In this document: piece after piece, positions 6,546 through 14,029 of the stretch | How positions within the stretch are numbered: the first letter of the stretch is position 1 | Layout of the letters: each line of letters begins with the position of its first letter | Source of the DNA: Geothermobacter sp964501815 | GTDB lineage: Bacteria; Desulfobacterota; Desulfuromonadia; Desulfuromonadales; Geothermobacteraceae | Assembly (NCBI GenBank): GCA_964501815.1 | Contig: CAZCUR010000048.1 | Span: forward strand, 1 to 19,974 | Length of the DNA: 19,974 nt | Direction of reading: 5' to 3' | The notes under the pieces: model-generated | What the model was told of the DNA's origin: nothing | Database searches by the model: none | The model's input: the letters and a program-made list of their open reading frames with translations, nothing else | Position numbers and translations under genes: made by a program

Positions 6546-6950
6546 ATGCGCCTGATGCCATTGTTGTTCTTGGTGCTGGTGGTTGCCGCCTGCCAATCCC
6601 GGCAGGTCGACTACCCCGCGCGTCCGATCCCGAATGACCTGGACAGCGTCACGCGTGTCCGGCAGGGCCGGGAGCTGTTTGCGACGCGCTGCGCCTCCTG
6701 CCACGGGCACCCGTCCGAAGGGCGTTCCCCGCGGGCCTCCTTTTTCGATCCACCCGCTCCCACCTTCACCGCGACCAGGTACCGTTCCCTCGACCCGGCC
6801 TATCTCTACTGGCGCATCGAACAGGGCAAAACCGTGGAACCCTTTTTGTCCCGCGGGTCGGTGATGCCGGCCTGGGGGGCGCACTTCTCCGAAGAGCAGG
6901 TCTGGAGTCTGGTGGCTTTTCTGCGCTGGCGCGCCAACGGCCACCCCTGA
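6546..6950 (+). CDS. Monoheme cytochrome c lipoprotein
   Basis: The 134-residue product starts MRLMPLLFLVLVVAACQSRQ, a short lipoprotein signal with lipobox VAAC, so C16 is the predicted lipidated residue. The single heme-binding motif is CASCH (49-53), and M107 in GSVMPAW is the likely sixth ligand; FSEEQVWSLVAFLR near the end is the usual C-terminal helix of class I cytochromes c. GGAGGG (6530-6535) lies 10 nt upstream; an in-frame TTG directly before the ATG is an alternative start. It is a periplasmic electron carrier tethered to a membrane. It lies 52 nt after the hydrogenase protease on the same strand, so a link to H2 oxidation is possible but not proven. The partner is unknown. Confidence 0.88.
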   Translation: MRLMPLLFLVLVVAACQSRQVDYPARPIPNDLDSVTRVRQGRELFATRCASCHGHPSEGRSPRASFFDPPAPTFTATRYRSLDPAYLYWRIEQGKTVEPFLSRGSVMPAWGAHFSEEQVWSLVAFLRWRANGHP

Positions 6951-6971
6951 CTTTGGGGGTCTTGTTTTATC
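6943..6971 (+). terminator. Possible weak intrinsic terminator after the cytochrome c gene
   Basis: ACCCC (6943-6947) can pair with GGGGT (6956-6960) around an 8-nt loop, followed by CTTGTTTTAT. The stem is short and overlaps the stop codon of the cytochrome gene. The location suits an operon end, but the stem strength is marginal. Confidence 0.4.
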
Positions 6972-7048
6972 GAGCCTAATCTGTTTTTATTTTGATTAAA
7001 AAAAGACGGCTTGCAGGCGTCAGGCCTGAAAAAAGTGGTTGCAAAGTG

Positions 7049-7078
7049 TTGACCCGGTCTGGACAGGGGGCGTATTCT
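7049..7078 (+). promoter_or_regulatory. Candidate sigma-70 promoter of pckA
   Basis: TTGACC (7049-7054) and TATTCT (7073-7078) are separated by 18 nt. They match the consensus hexamers at 5/6 and 4/6. Initiation would be near 7085, giving a leader of about 150 nt before pckA. An AT-rich tract at about 6961-7007 lies upstream and could act as an UP-like element. Confidence 0.5.
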
Positions 7079-7141
7079 TCCTCCGTTTACCGGCCGGCCA
7101 CCCGTGGCCACTGTGCCGAAGCAGCAGCCTGATCAGCCGGA

Positions 7142-7209
7142 CCCGCGCCAGAGAGTGACGACGCGGGGCGGAATCGGGCTTTTCCTTTTGGACAACACCG
7201 CAAAAGCGG
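7142..7209 (+). other. pckA leader with hairpins
   Basis: Within the pckA leader, CCCGCG (7142-7147) can pair with CGCGGG (7162-7167). A T-rich segment, GGGCTTTTCCTTTT, follows about 10 nt later, and CCGC-AAAA-GCGG (7198-7209) forms a second small hairpin. The arrangement could attenuate transcription or shape the 5' end, but neither stem is strong. No known riboswitch is recognised. Confidence 0.25.
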
Positions 7210-7235
7210 AAACACCAAGCAAGGGGGCTGAAACC

Positions 7236-8822
7236 ATGCAGGAAAACGGACTGGATGCCGCGCAGCTCGGACTGAAAAGCGTCGGCACGATCTACCACAA
7301 TCTCGGCTACGAAGAGCTGTTTGAGCACGAGCAGGCCCGCAAGGAAGGGGCGGTGTCCGACAACGGTACCATGATGGTCGACACCGGCAAATTTACCGGC
7401 CGCTCTCCCAAGGACAAATATTTCGTCAAGCAGGACCCTTCCGCCGCCAATATCGCCTGGGGCAGCATCAATCAGCCGGTTTCCGCGGAGATTTTTGACG
7501 AAATCTACGCCGACGTCATCGATTATCTGTCCGGCAAGGACCTCTATGTGACCGACGGTTTCTGCGGCGCCAATCCCGCGACGCGCAAAAGCGTCCGTTT
7601 TATTACCGAGTTCGCCTGGCAGTCCCATTTCGTCAAGAACATGTTCATCCGGCCGACCGCCGAGCAGCTCAAGGATTTCCGCCAGGATTTCACCATCTAT
7701 AACGCCAGCAACTACACCAATGCCAAGTGGCAGAAGCACGGCCTGAACTCCGAAGTCTTCATCATCTTCAACATCGAAAAGCGTGTGGCCATCATCGGCG
7801 GCACCTGGTACGGCGGCGAGATGAAGAAGGGCATGTTCACCATGATGAACTACTGGCTGCCGCTGGAGGGTATCCTCTCCATGCACTGCAGCGCCAACGT
7901 CGGCAAGGCCGGCGACGTGGCCCTCTTCTTCGGCCTGTCCGGGACCGGCAAAACCACCCTGTCGACCGACCCGAACCGCAAGCTCATCGGCGACGACGAG
8001 CACGGCTGGGACGACGACGGCGTTTTCAATTTCGAAGGCGGCTGCTACGCCAAGTGCATCAACCTCTCGGCCGAAAACGAGCCGGAGATCTACAACGCCA
8101 TCCGGCGCAACGCCCTGCTCGAGAACGTGGTCGCCAACGCCAACGGCGTGGTCGATTTCAGTGACGGGTCCAAGACCGAAAACACCCGCGTCTCCTATCC
8201 GATCGAGCATATCGACAATCACGAACCGAGCCTGAAGGGGGGGCATCCGAAGAACATCATCTTCCTCACCTGTGATGCCTTCGGTGTGCTGCCTCCGGTT
8301 TCCAAGCTCACCAAGGAACAGGCGATGTACTACTTCCTGTCCGGTTACACCGCCAAGGTTGCCGGTACCGAGCGCGGTATTACCGAGCCGCAGGCGACCT
8401 TCTCCGCCTGCTTCGGTGAAGCCTTCCTGCCGTTGCATCCGACCGTTTACGGCAAACTGCTCGGCGAAAAGATGGAAAAGCACGGCGTCAACGCCTACCT
8501 GGTCAACACCGGCTGGGCCGGCGGCGGCTACGGGGTCGGCCAGCGCATGAGCATCAAGGCGACCCGTGCCTGCATCAACGCCATTCTCGACGGGTCGATC
8601 AACGACGCCGAGTTTGAACAGACTCCGTTCTTCCGTCTCAACATTCCCAAGGCGCTGCCCGGGGTTGACAGCAATCTGCTCAACCCGCGCAATGCCTGGG
8701 AAGACAAGGATGCCTTTGACGCCACGGCGAAAAAGCTGGCCGGCATGTTCATCGAAAACTTCAAAAAATACGTGGTCGAAGGGGACGTCGACTTCACCCA
8801 GTACGGGCCGAAGCTCGACTGA
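7236..8822 (+). CDS. pckA: Phosphoenolpyruvate carboxykinase (ATP)
   Basis: PckA converts oxaloacetate and ATP to PEP, CO2 and ADP in the cytoplasm, the entry step of gluconeogenesis. The product has 528 residues, normal for the ATP-dependent family. The kinase-1a P-loop GLSGTGKTT is at 233-241 (K239 and T240 bind nucleotide and metal). The kinase-2 motif DDEHGW is at 253-258. GRSPKDKY near the N-terminus and GGTWYGGEMKK are further family signatures. I chose the ATG at 7236 because AGGGGG lies 8 nt upstream; an in-frame GTG at 7104 would add a tail with no family similarity and would sit within the leader. The gene is monocistronic: its own promoter-like sequence precedes it and a strong terminator follows. 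Confidence 0.97.
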   Translation: MQENGLDAAQLGLKSVGTIYHNLGYEELFEHEQARKEGAVSDNGTMMVDTGKFTGRSPKDKYFVKQDPSAANIAWGSINQPVSAEIFDEIYADVIDYLSGKDLYVTDGFCGANPATRKSVRFITEFAWQSHFVKNMFIRPTAEQLKDFRQDFTIYNASNYTNAKWQKHGLNSEVFIIFNIEKRVAIIGGTWYGGEMKKGMFTMMNYWLPLEGILSMHCSANVGKAGDVALFFGLSGTGKTTLSTDPNRKLIGDDEHGWDDDGVFNFEGGCYAKCINLSAENEPEIYNAIRRNALLENVVANANGVVDFSDGSKTENTRVSYPIEHIDNHEPSLKGGHPKNIIFLTCDAFGVLPPVSKLTKEQAMYYFLSGYTAKVAGTERGITEPQATFSACFGEAFLPLHPTVYGKLLGEKMEKHGVNAYLVNTGWAGGGYGVGQRMSIKATRACINAILDGSINDAEFEQTPFFRLNIPKALPGVDSNLLNPRNAWEDKDAFDATAKKLAGMFIENFKKYVVEGDVDFTQYGPKLD

Positions 8823-8845
8823 ACCCATTGCCATATCGTCTTGCG

Positions 8846-8876
8846 GGGGGCGGCTTTCGGGCCGCCCTCTTTTTTT
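8846..8876 (+). terminator. Intrinsic terminator of pckA
   Basis: GGGCGGC (8848-8854) pairs with GCCGCCC (8861-8867) around the loop TTTCGG. The stem can be extended outward by a G-T and a G-C pair, and it is followed by TCTTTTTTT. It begins 25 nt after the pckA stop and has all the parts of a Rho-independent terminator. Confidence 0.88.
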
Positions 8877-8910
8877 GCCCGCAAGGCAGGCTTCATGTCA
8901 CAATCTTTCC

Positions 8911-9684
8911 ATGTGCCTGATCCTGTTCGCTGTTAACAGTCATCCCCGCTATCCGCTGGTGATTGCCGCCAACCGGGACGAGTTTCACGACCGGCCGAGT
9001 GCGCCGGCCGGTTTCTGGCCTGACCGGCAGAGGGTCTGGGGCGGCCGCGACCTGCGTTCCGGCGGCAGCTGGCTGGCCGTGTCCGGGGCCGGCAGACTGG
9101 CGATGGTCACCAATGTGCGCGAGGGGGTGCGGGAAACCCGGGGGCGCTCTCGCGGAGAGCTGGTACGCGATTTTGTGCTGAGTGAAATTCCGGTCCGGCA
9201 CTGGTTGCAGCAATACCGGCCGCGTGCCGGGGACTATCCGGGATTCAACCTGGTGGCCGGGTCCTTTAGGCAGTTGTATTACTGGAGCAACCGTCAGGTT
9301 TTGTTGCCGGAGAGACTCCCCGACGGGATACACGGCCTGAGCAACGGGCGGCTCGATGCTCCCTGGCCCAAGGTGCAACGCGGCTGCGGCGGGTTGCAGG
9401 CCCTTCTGCAGGCCGCCCGGGAGCCGGAAGCGGTGACAGGGGAGGTGTTCCGCCTGCTGGCCGATCGAACTCCGGTGGCCGACGACGACCTGCCGGCAAC
9501 CGGTGTCCCGCTGGAGTGGGAACGTCTGCTGGCTCCGATCTTCGTCTGTTCCCCCCGCTATGGCACGCGCTGTTCCACGGTGGTCCTGCTGGAACGGAAC
9601 GAGGTGGTGCATCTCGCCGAGCGCCGGTTCGGCCCCGATGGTTCGCCGCTGGGGGAAAGTCGGGCAAGCCTTCGAATTTCTTGA
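8911..9684 (+). CDS. TANGO2/NRDE family protein
   Basis: The 257-residue product begins MCLILFAVNSHPRYPLVIAANRDEFHDRP, with the NRDE motif (about 21-24) and invariant Cys2 of this family. VWGGRDLRSGGSWLAVS, GRLAMVTNVRE and HGLSNGRLDAPWPKV are further conserved blocks, and the end ERRFG matches the family C-terminus. The bacterial function is not established. Eukaryotic TANGO2 relatives have been linked to heme trafficking, and the fold has been related to Ntn hydrolases with Cys2 as a possible nucleophile; both are family knowledge, not seen here. No signal peptide is present. The ATG at 8911 has no Shine-Dalgarno; ATG 8895 is out of frame. The frame is open further upstream, but that part lies inside pckA and its terminator. 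Confidence 0.88.
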   Translation: MCLILFAVNSHPRYPLVIAANRDEFHDRPSAPAGFWPDRQRVWGGRDLRSGGSWLAVSGAGRLAMVTNVREGVRETRGRSRGELVRDFVLSEIPVRHWLQQYRPRAGDYPGFNLVAGSFRQLYYWSNRQVLLPERLPDGIHGLSNGRLDAPWPKVQRGCGGLQALLQAAREPEAVTGEVFRLLADRTPVADDDLPATGVPLEWERLLAPIFVCSPRYGTRCSTVVLLERNEVVHLAERRFGPDGSPLGESRASLRIS

Positions 9685-9708
9685 CTCAAGCCTGTGCCGG
9701 TCTACAAT
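9681..9708 (+). promoter_or_regulatory. Candidate sigma-70 promoter of lon
   Basis: TTGACT (9681-9686) and TACAAT (9703-9708) are separated by 16 nt, each 5/6 to consensus. The -35 overlaps the stop codon of the preceding gene. Initiation near 9715 would give a leader of about 43 nt containing the lon ribosome site. I see no CIRCE element and no convincing sigma-32 signature. Confidence 0.6.
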
Positions 9709-9757
9709 GTCCGGATAAACCTTTGTCGATTCTCACTGTGTCTGTTCAGGAGGAGAT

Positions 9758-12124
9758 GTGGCCAATCCTGCGGAAATGACCGATATCGAAATCCCTGCGG
9801 TGCTGCCGCTGCTGCCGGTTCGGGATGTGGTTGTCTTTCCCTACATGATCCTGCCGCTGTTCGTCGGTCGGGCCCGGTCGCTCAAGGCGGTCGAGGAGGC
9901 CCTGGCCGGTGATCGCATCCTGTTTCTGGCCAGCCAGAAGGAGATGGTCGAAGAGAATCCGCAGCCGGAGGATATTTACACCTGCGGGACCGCGGCGATG
10001 GTGATGCGCATGATCAAGCTGCCCGACGGCCGGGTGAAAATCCTGGTGCAGGGGCTGGGGCGCGCACGTATTGTCCGGTTTCTGGCCGATTCCCCCTGCT
10101 TCCGGGTGGAGATCGAGCCCCTGGTCGAGCAGCCCGGGGCGAGCGACCCGCTGGAGGTGGAGGCGCTGATGCGCACTGTGCGCCAGCAGCTGGCGCAACT
10201 GGCCAACCTGGGGCAGAACCTGCCGACGGAGGTGATGGTCGCCCTGGAAAATATCGAGGACGCCAGCAGTCTTGCCGATGTCGTCGCCAGCAACATCGGC
10301 CTCAAGGTCTCCCGGGCGCAGGAGCTGTTCGAAACCCTCGACCCGGTCGAGCGGCTGCGCAAGGTCAAGGATGTCCTCGCGCAGGAACTCGAAGTGGCAG
10401 CGGTGCAGAATCGCATCCAGACCCAGGCCAAGGAAGAGATGAGTCGCTCCCAGCGTGAGTATTTCCTGCGTGAACAGCTGCGCGCCATTCAGGCCGAGCT
10501 GGGAGAAACCGATGCCCGGGCCGAGGAGGTGGCTGAACTCCGGGAAAAACTGATTCAGGCCAAACTCCCCGAGGCGGCGCACGACGAGGCGGAAAAACAG
10601 CTGCGCCGGCTGGAGAGCATGCATCCCGAAGCAGCCGAGTATGCCATCCTGCGCACCTACCTCGACTGGCTGGTGGACCTGCCCTGGAGCAAAAAGACCC
10701 GCGACAACCTCGACCTGAAAAAGGCGAAGCAGGTTCTCGATGAGGACCACTACAATCTGGAAAAGGTCAAGGAGCGCATCCTCGAATTTCTGGCGGTGCG
10801 CAAGCTCAACCGCAAAATGAAGGGCCCGGTCCTCTGTTTTGTCGGTCCGCCCGGTGTCGGCAAGACCAGCCTCGGCCGCTCCATCGCCCGCGCCCTCGGG
10901 CGCAAGTTCGTGCGTATCTCCCTCGGCGGCGTGCGCGACGAGGCGGAAATCCGCGGCCACCGGCGCACCTACGTCGGCGCCCTGCCCGGGCGCATCATCC
11001 AGGGGATGAAGCAGGCCGGCAGCAACAACCCGGTCTTCATGCTCGATGAGCTTGACAAGATGGGAGCCGACTTTCGCGGCGACCCGTCGGCGGCGCTTCT
11101 GGAACTGCTCGACCCCGAGCAGAACCACGCCTTTTCCGACCACTACATCAATATCCCGTTCGATCTGTCGAACGTGCTGTTCATCGCCACCGCCAACCTG
11201 CTCGATCCGGTCCCGAGCGCCCTGAAGGACCGGCTTGAAGTCATCACCCTGGCCGGTTACACGACCGAGGAGAAGCTGTTCATTGCCAAACGCTTCCTCC
11301 TGCCGCGCCAGCTGGAGAACAACGGCCTGAAACCGGACCAGCTGCACATCAGCGACAAGGCACTGCAAAAAATCATCGCCAACTACACCAGCGAGGCCGG
11401 ACTGCGCAACCTCGAGCGCGAGATCGGCAGCGTCTGCCGCAAGGTGGCACGCCGGTTCGCCGAGGGGCATGACCGGCCGGTGCAGGTCAACGAGTCGATG
11501 CTGGAGAAGCTGCTGGGGCCGCCCCGTTACCTGCGTGAGCAGGAGCGGGAAAAGGACGAGGTCGGCGTGGCCACCGGCCTGGCCTGGACCGAGGTCGGCG
11601 GCGAGATTTTGCACGTCGAAGTCTCCACCATGGCGGGCAAGGGGCGACTGCAGCTGACCGGCCATCTGGGTGACGTCATGAAGGAGAGCGCCCAGGCGGC
11701 GCTCAGCTACGCCCGGGCCAACGCCGACCGGCTGGGGATCGACGCTTCCCTGTTTGAACAGACCGATATTCATATCCACGTGCCTGCCGGAGCCATTCCC
11801 AAGGACGGCCCCAGCGCCGGTATCACCATGGCCACAGCCTTGATTTCCGCCCTGTCCGGCCGCCCGGTCCGGCGGGATATCGCCATGACCGGCGAGCTGA
11901 CCCTGCGCGGCAAGGTTCTGCCGGTCGGCGGGGTCAAGGAAAAGGCCCTTGCGGCCGTGCGCGCGGGTATCGATACCGTGATGCTTCCGGAAGGCAACCA
12001 GAAGGACCTGGTCGATATTCCCCGGCATGTCCGGCGCAAACTCAAGGTGGTGCCGGTACGGACTGTCGACGAGGTTCTGGCGCAGGCGCTCCGGCCTGCC
12101 GAAGCTGAGGGCGGCGGTGACTGA
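9758..12124 (+). CDS. lon: ATP-dependent protease Lon (LonA type)
   Basis: Lon is a cytoplasmic homohexameric AAA+ serine protease that degrades misfolded and regulatory proteins. The 788-residue product has the full LonA layout: an N-terminal substrate domain beginning LPLLPVRDVVVFPYM, a coiled-coil linker with QREYFLREQLRAIQ (about 228-242), Walker A GPPGVGKT (363-370), Walker B FMLDELD (427-433) and the protease domain. Catalytic S686 lies in PKDGPSAG and K727 in GGVKEK. The start is taken as the GTG at 9758, with AGGAGG 4 nt upstream; the ATG at 9776 is an alternative six codons on. The stop lies inside the 5' end of thiL, so the two are co-expressed. Confidence 0.97.
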   Translation: MANPAEMTDIEIPAVLPLLPVRDVVVFPYMILPLFVGRARSLKAVEEALAGDRILFLASQKEMVEENPQPEDIYTCGTAAMVMRMIKLPDGRVKILVQGLGRARIVRFLADSPCFRVEIEPLVEQPGASDPLEVEALMRTVRQQLAQLANLGQNLPTEVMVALENIEDASSLADVVASNIGLKVSRAQELFETLDPVERLRKVKDVLAQELEVAAVQNRIQTQAKEEMSRSQREYFLREQLRAIQAELGETDARAEEVAELREKLIQAKLPEAAHDEAEKQLRRLESMHPEAAEYAILRTYLDWLVDLPWSKKTRDNLDLKKAKQVLDEDHYNLEKVKERILEFLAVRKLNRKMKGPVLCFVGPPGVGKTSLGRSIARALGRKFVRISLGGVRDEAEIRGHRRTYVGALPGRIIQGMKQAGSNNPVFMLDELDKMGADFRGDPSAALLELLDPEQNHAFSDHYINIPFDLSNVLFIATANLLDPVPSALKDRLEVITLAGYTTEEKLFIAKRFLLPRQLENNGLKPDQLHISDKALQKIIANYTSEAGLRNLEREIGSVCRKVARRFAEGHDRPVQVNESMLEKLLGPPRYLREQEREKDEVGVATGLAWTEVGGEILHVEVSTMAGKGRLQLTGHLGDVMKESAQAALSYARANADRLGIDASLFEQTDIHIHVPAGAIPKDGPSAGITMATALISALSGRPVRRDIAMTGELTLRGKVLPVGGVKEKALAAVRAGIDTVMLPEGNQKDLVDIPRHVRRKLKVVPVRTVDEVLAQALRPAEAEGGGD

Positions 12125-13109
12125 CGAGTTCGAGCTGATCGACCGCATCCGTGCCCTGGCGCCCTCGTCGCTGGCGGTGGTGCGCGGTATCGGGGACGAT
12201 TGTGCCGAGCTGGAGATTCCGGCCGGCGCGCGGCTGCTGGTGACGACCGACCTGCTGCTCGAAGGGGTGCATTTCCGGCGGGACTGGACCGGCATGGAGG
12301 ATCTGGGCTACAAGTCGGCGGCGGTCAATCTCTCCGATCTCGCGGCCATGGGGGCCGCGCCGCTGGCCCTGACCCTCGGGCTCGGCATCCCCGGGGATGT
12401 GGCCGAGGCGGATATCGACGCGTTCATCGCCGGGTTCTGCGCCGCGGCCGATCGCTATGGTGTGCCGCTGGTGGGAGGAGACACCTGCGCGGCGCAACAA
12501 TTTTTGACCGTCTCGGTGACGGCGATGGGCACGGCGCCGGCCGGCACCGTCGTCGGCCGCGGCGGTGCCGGTCCGGGGGATGTGCTGCTGGTCAGCGGCA
12601 CCCTCGGGGACAGCGCCCTGGCGCTCAGGCTGTTGCAGCGCGGCGACCAGCCGCCCGCGGAACTGGCCCTGCGCCATCACCGTCCCGAACCGCGTCTCGA
12701 TCTGGGCCGGTCTCTGGCTGCAGCCGGCGTGCATGCCATGATCGACATTTCGGACGGGCTGCTTGGCGACCTGGGGCACATTTTGCGGGCTTCGGGCTGT
12801 GGCGCCGAGCTGGAAGCGGCCTGCCTGCCCCTTTCAGAGACCTTCCGCGAGTATCTGGCTGCGGATTCCGCCTTGCTGGATCTTGCCCTGTGCGGCGGTG
12901 AAGATTACGAATTGCTGCTGGCGGCCGCTCCCGCCGAGGTGGGGCGTCTGCAACAGCTGGCGGACCAGACCGGTACCGCACTGACCCCGGTCGGCCGCTG
13001 CACCGGGGAGGCGGGGACGCTTCATGTCATCGGTCTTGACGGGGTGCGTCGTGAGGTTTCTTCCGGCGGTTTCCGCCACCGCATCGGCCGGTCGCAGGCC
13101 GGGAGCTGA
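12117..13109 (+). CDS. thiL: Thiamine-monophosphate kinase
   Basis: ThiL phosphorylates thiamine monophosphate to thiamine diphosphate with ATP, the last step of cofactor synthesis. The 330-residue product belongs to the AIR synthase/PurM-like fold. Family motifs appear in order: GIGDDCAEL (about 23-31), TTDLLLEGVHF, NLSDLAAMGA, VGGDTC, MIDISDGLLGDLGHI and CGGEDYELL. The aspartates in the GDD, TTD and GGD motifs are the expected Mg-ATP ligands. The start is the GTG at 12117, with GAGGG 5 nt upstream; it overlaps the end of lon by 8 nt in another frame. The frame is open from 12027, but that extension lies wholly within lon and lacks family similarity. Confidence 0.95.
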   Translation: MTDEFELIDRIRALAPSSLAVVRGIGDDCAELEIPAGARLLVTTDLLLEGVHFRRDWTGMEDLGYKSAAVNLSDLAAMGAAPLALTLGLGIPGDVAEADIDAFIAGFCAAADRYGVPLVGGDTCAAQQFLTVSVTAMGTAPAGTVVGRGGAGPGDVLLVSGTLGDSALALRLLQRGDQPPAELALRHHRPEPRLDLGRSLAAAGVHAMIDISDGLLGDLGHILRASGCGAELEAACLPLSETFREYLAADSALLDLALCGGEDYELLLAAAPAEVGRLQQLADQTGTALTPVGRCTGEAGTLHVIGLDGVRREVSSGGFRHRIGRSQAGS

Positions 13110-13150
13110 GTTGGTTCGATGTTTGCTTGCCGTCCATGGAGGGAGGGAAG

Positions 13151-14011
13151 ATGGAATTCAGGCGTAACAGCTGGTCAGATGCGCCCTTTGTCGGCAGCGA
13201 CCTGACGACGGAGGATTTCAACCGCATCCGGACCTTGTTGTATGAACGGCGCAATTTCGACCTGGGCATGTACAAGGACCAGTGCGTTCGGCGCCGGATT
13301 GCCACCCGGGTGCGGGCCTGCGACTGCCGGAGCGCTGACGACTATATCGCCCTGCTGGAACAGCGCGAGGATGAGATCGACGCCCTGCTGGGAGCGATTT
13401 CGGTCCATGTCTCCCAGTTTTTCCGCAATCCGCAGATGTTTATCCGCCTGGAGCGGGAGCTGCTGCCGAAACTGATCGCCCGGGCCATGGCACGTCCGGA
13501 CCGATGTCTGAAACTCTGGAGTGCCGGCTGTTCGACCGGTGAAGAGGCCTATTCCCTGGCTTTGCTGGTCGATGAACAGGCCCCGGCGGATTTGACCGTC
13601 GACCTTCTCGGCACCGACATCAGCCACCAGGCGCTGGAAAAGGCGCGCCAGGGGCTTTTTGAGCAGCACAGATTGCGTGAGGTGCCGCCGGAGGTCCTCG
13701 ATCGCTACTTTGAGCCGGACGGGTTTCGCTACCGCATCTGCGAGCGGATCAGACGTCAGGTGCGGTTCGAGTGGCACGATTTGCTGCAGCCGGCCCCCTA
13801 CCCGCGGGTCGATCTGGTGCTGTGCCGCAACGTCATGATCTACTTCAGCCGGACGGACCAGAACCGGATTCTGGAGCGTCTGGCCCGGGCGCTGGCGCCC
13901 GAGGGCTTTCTGGTCCTGGGGAGCGCGGAAACGATAATCGGAGAGCCCCGCCGCTGGTTCGAGCCGCTGATTGCGGGCGAACGGATTTACCGCTGTCTGC
14001 AAGCCCCCTAG
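13151..14011 (+). CDS. cheR: Chemotaxis protein methyltransferase CheR
   Basis: CheR transfers methyl groups from S-adenosylmethionine to receptor glutamates, the adaptation arm of chemotaxis. In the 286-residue product an N-terminal helical CheR domain (about 16-85, with KDQCVRRRIATRVRA) precedes the methyltransferase domain. SAM-binding signatures are LWSAGCSTGEEAYSLA (122-137) and GTDIS (154-158), followed by the CheR-specific LCRNVMIYF (224-232). I chose the ATG at 13151 because GGAGGG lies 7 nt upstream; the in-frame ATG at 13136 and TTG at 13127 would overlap that site. It lies 41 nt after thiL with no clear terminator between them and opens the chemotaxis cluster. No TPR or pentapeptide-binding extension is present. 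Confidence 0.95.
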   Translation: MEFRRNSWSDAPFVGSDLTTEDFNRIRTLLYERRNFDLGMYKDQCVRRRIATRVRACDCRSADDYIALLEQREDEIDALLGAISVHVSQFFRNPQMFIRLERELLPKLIARAMARPDRCLKLWSAGCSTGEEAYSLALLVDEQAPADLTVDLLGTDISHQALEKARQGLFEQHRLREVPPEVLDRYFEPDGFRYRICERIRRQVRFEWHDLLQPAPYPRVDLVLCRNVMIYFSRTDQNRILERLARALAPEGFLVLGSAETIIGEPRRWFEPLIAGERIYRCLQAP

Positions 14012-14015
14012 GGGG
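14004..14015. repeat. 12-bp perfect palindrome at the cheR stop
   Basis: CCCCCTAGGGGG spans the cheR stop codon, 14 nt before the receptor start. As a palindrome with no loop it is a poor hairpin and no T-run follows. It may be only a by-product of the stop codon in a C/G-rich context, or it may modestly affect cheR-mcp coupling. Confidence 0.35.
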
Positions 14016-14029
14016 ACGGGAGGGACAAC

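Noticed and set aside
7104..7235. N-terminal extension of PckA from GTG 7104
   Set aside because: It lacks homology to PckA N-termini and a good ribosome site, whereas the ATG at 7236 has one and gives the normal family length.
7020..8834. 604-codon minus-strand open frame opposite pckA
   Set aside because: It is antisense to a complete PckA and runs through the pckA promoter region; it has no recognisable motif.
9746..12295. 849-codon minus-strand open frame opposite lon
   Set aside because: The plus strand encodes an intact Lon with all catalytic motifs. The antisense frame is a GC-driven shadow without family similarity.
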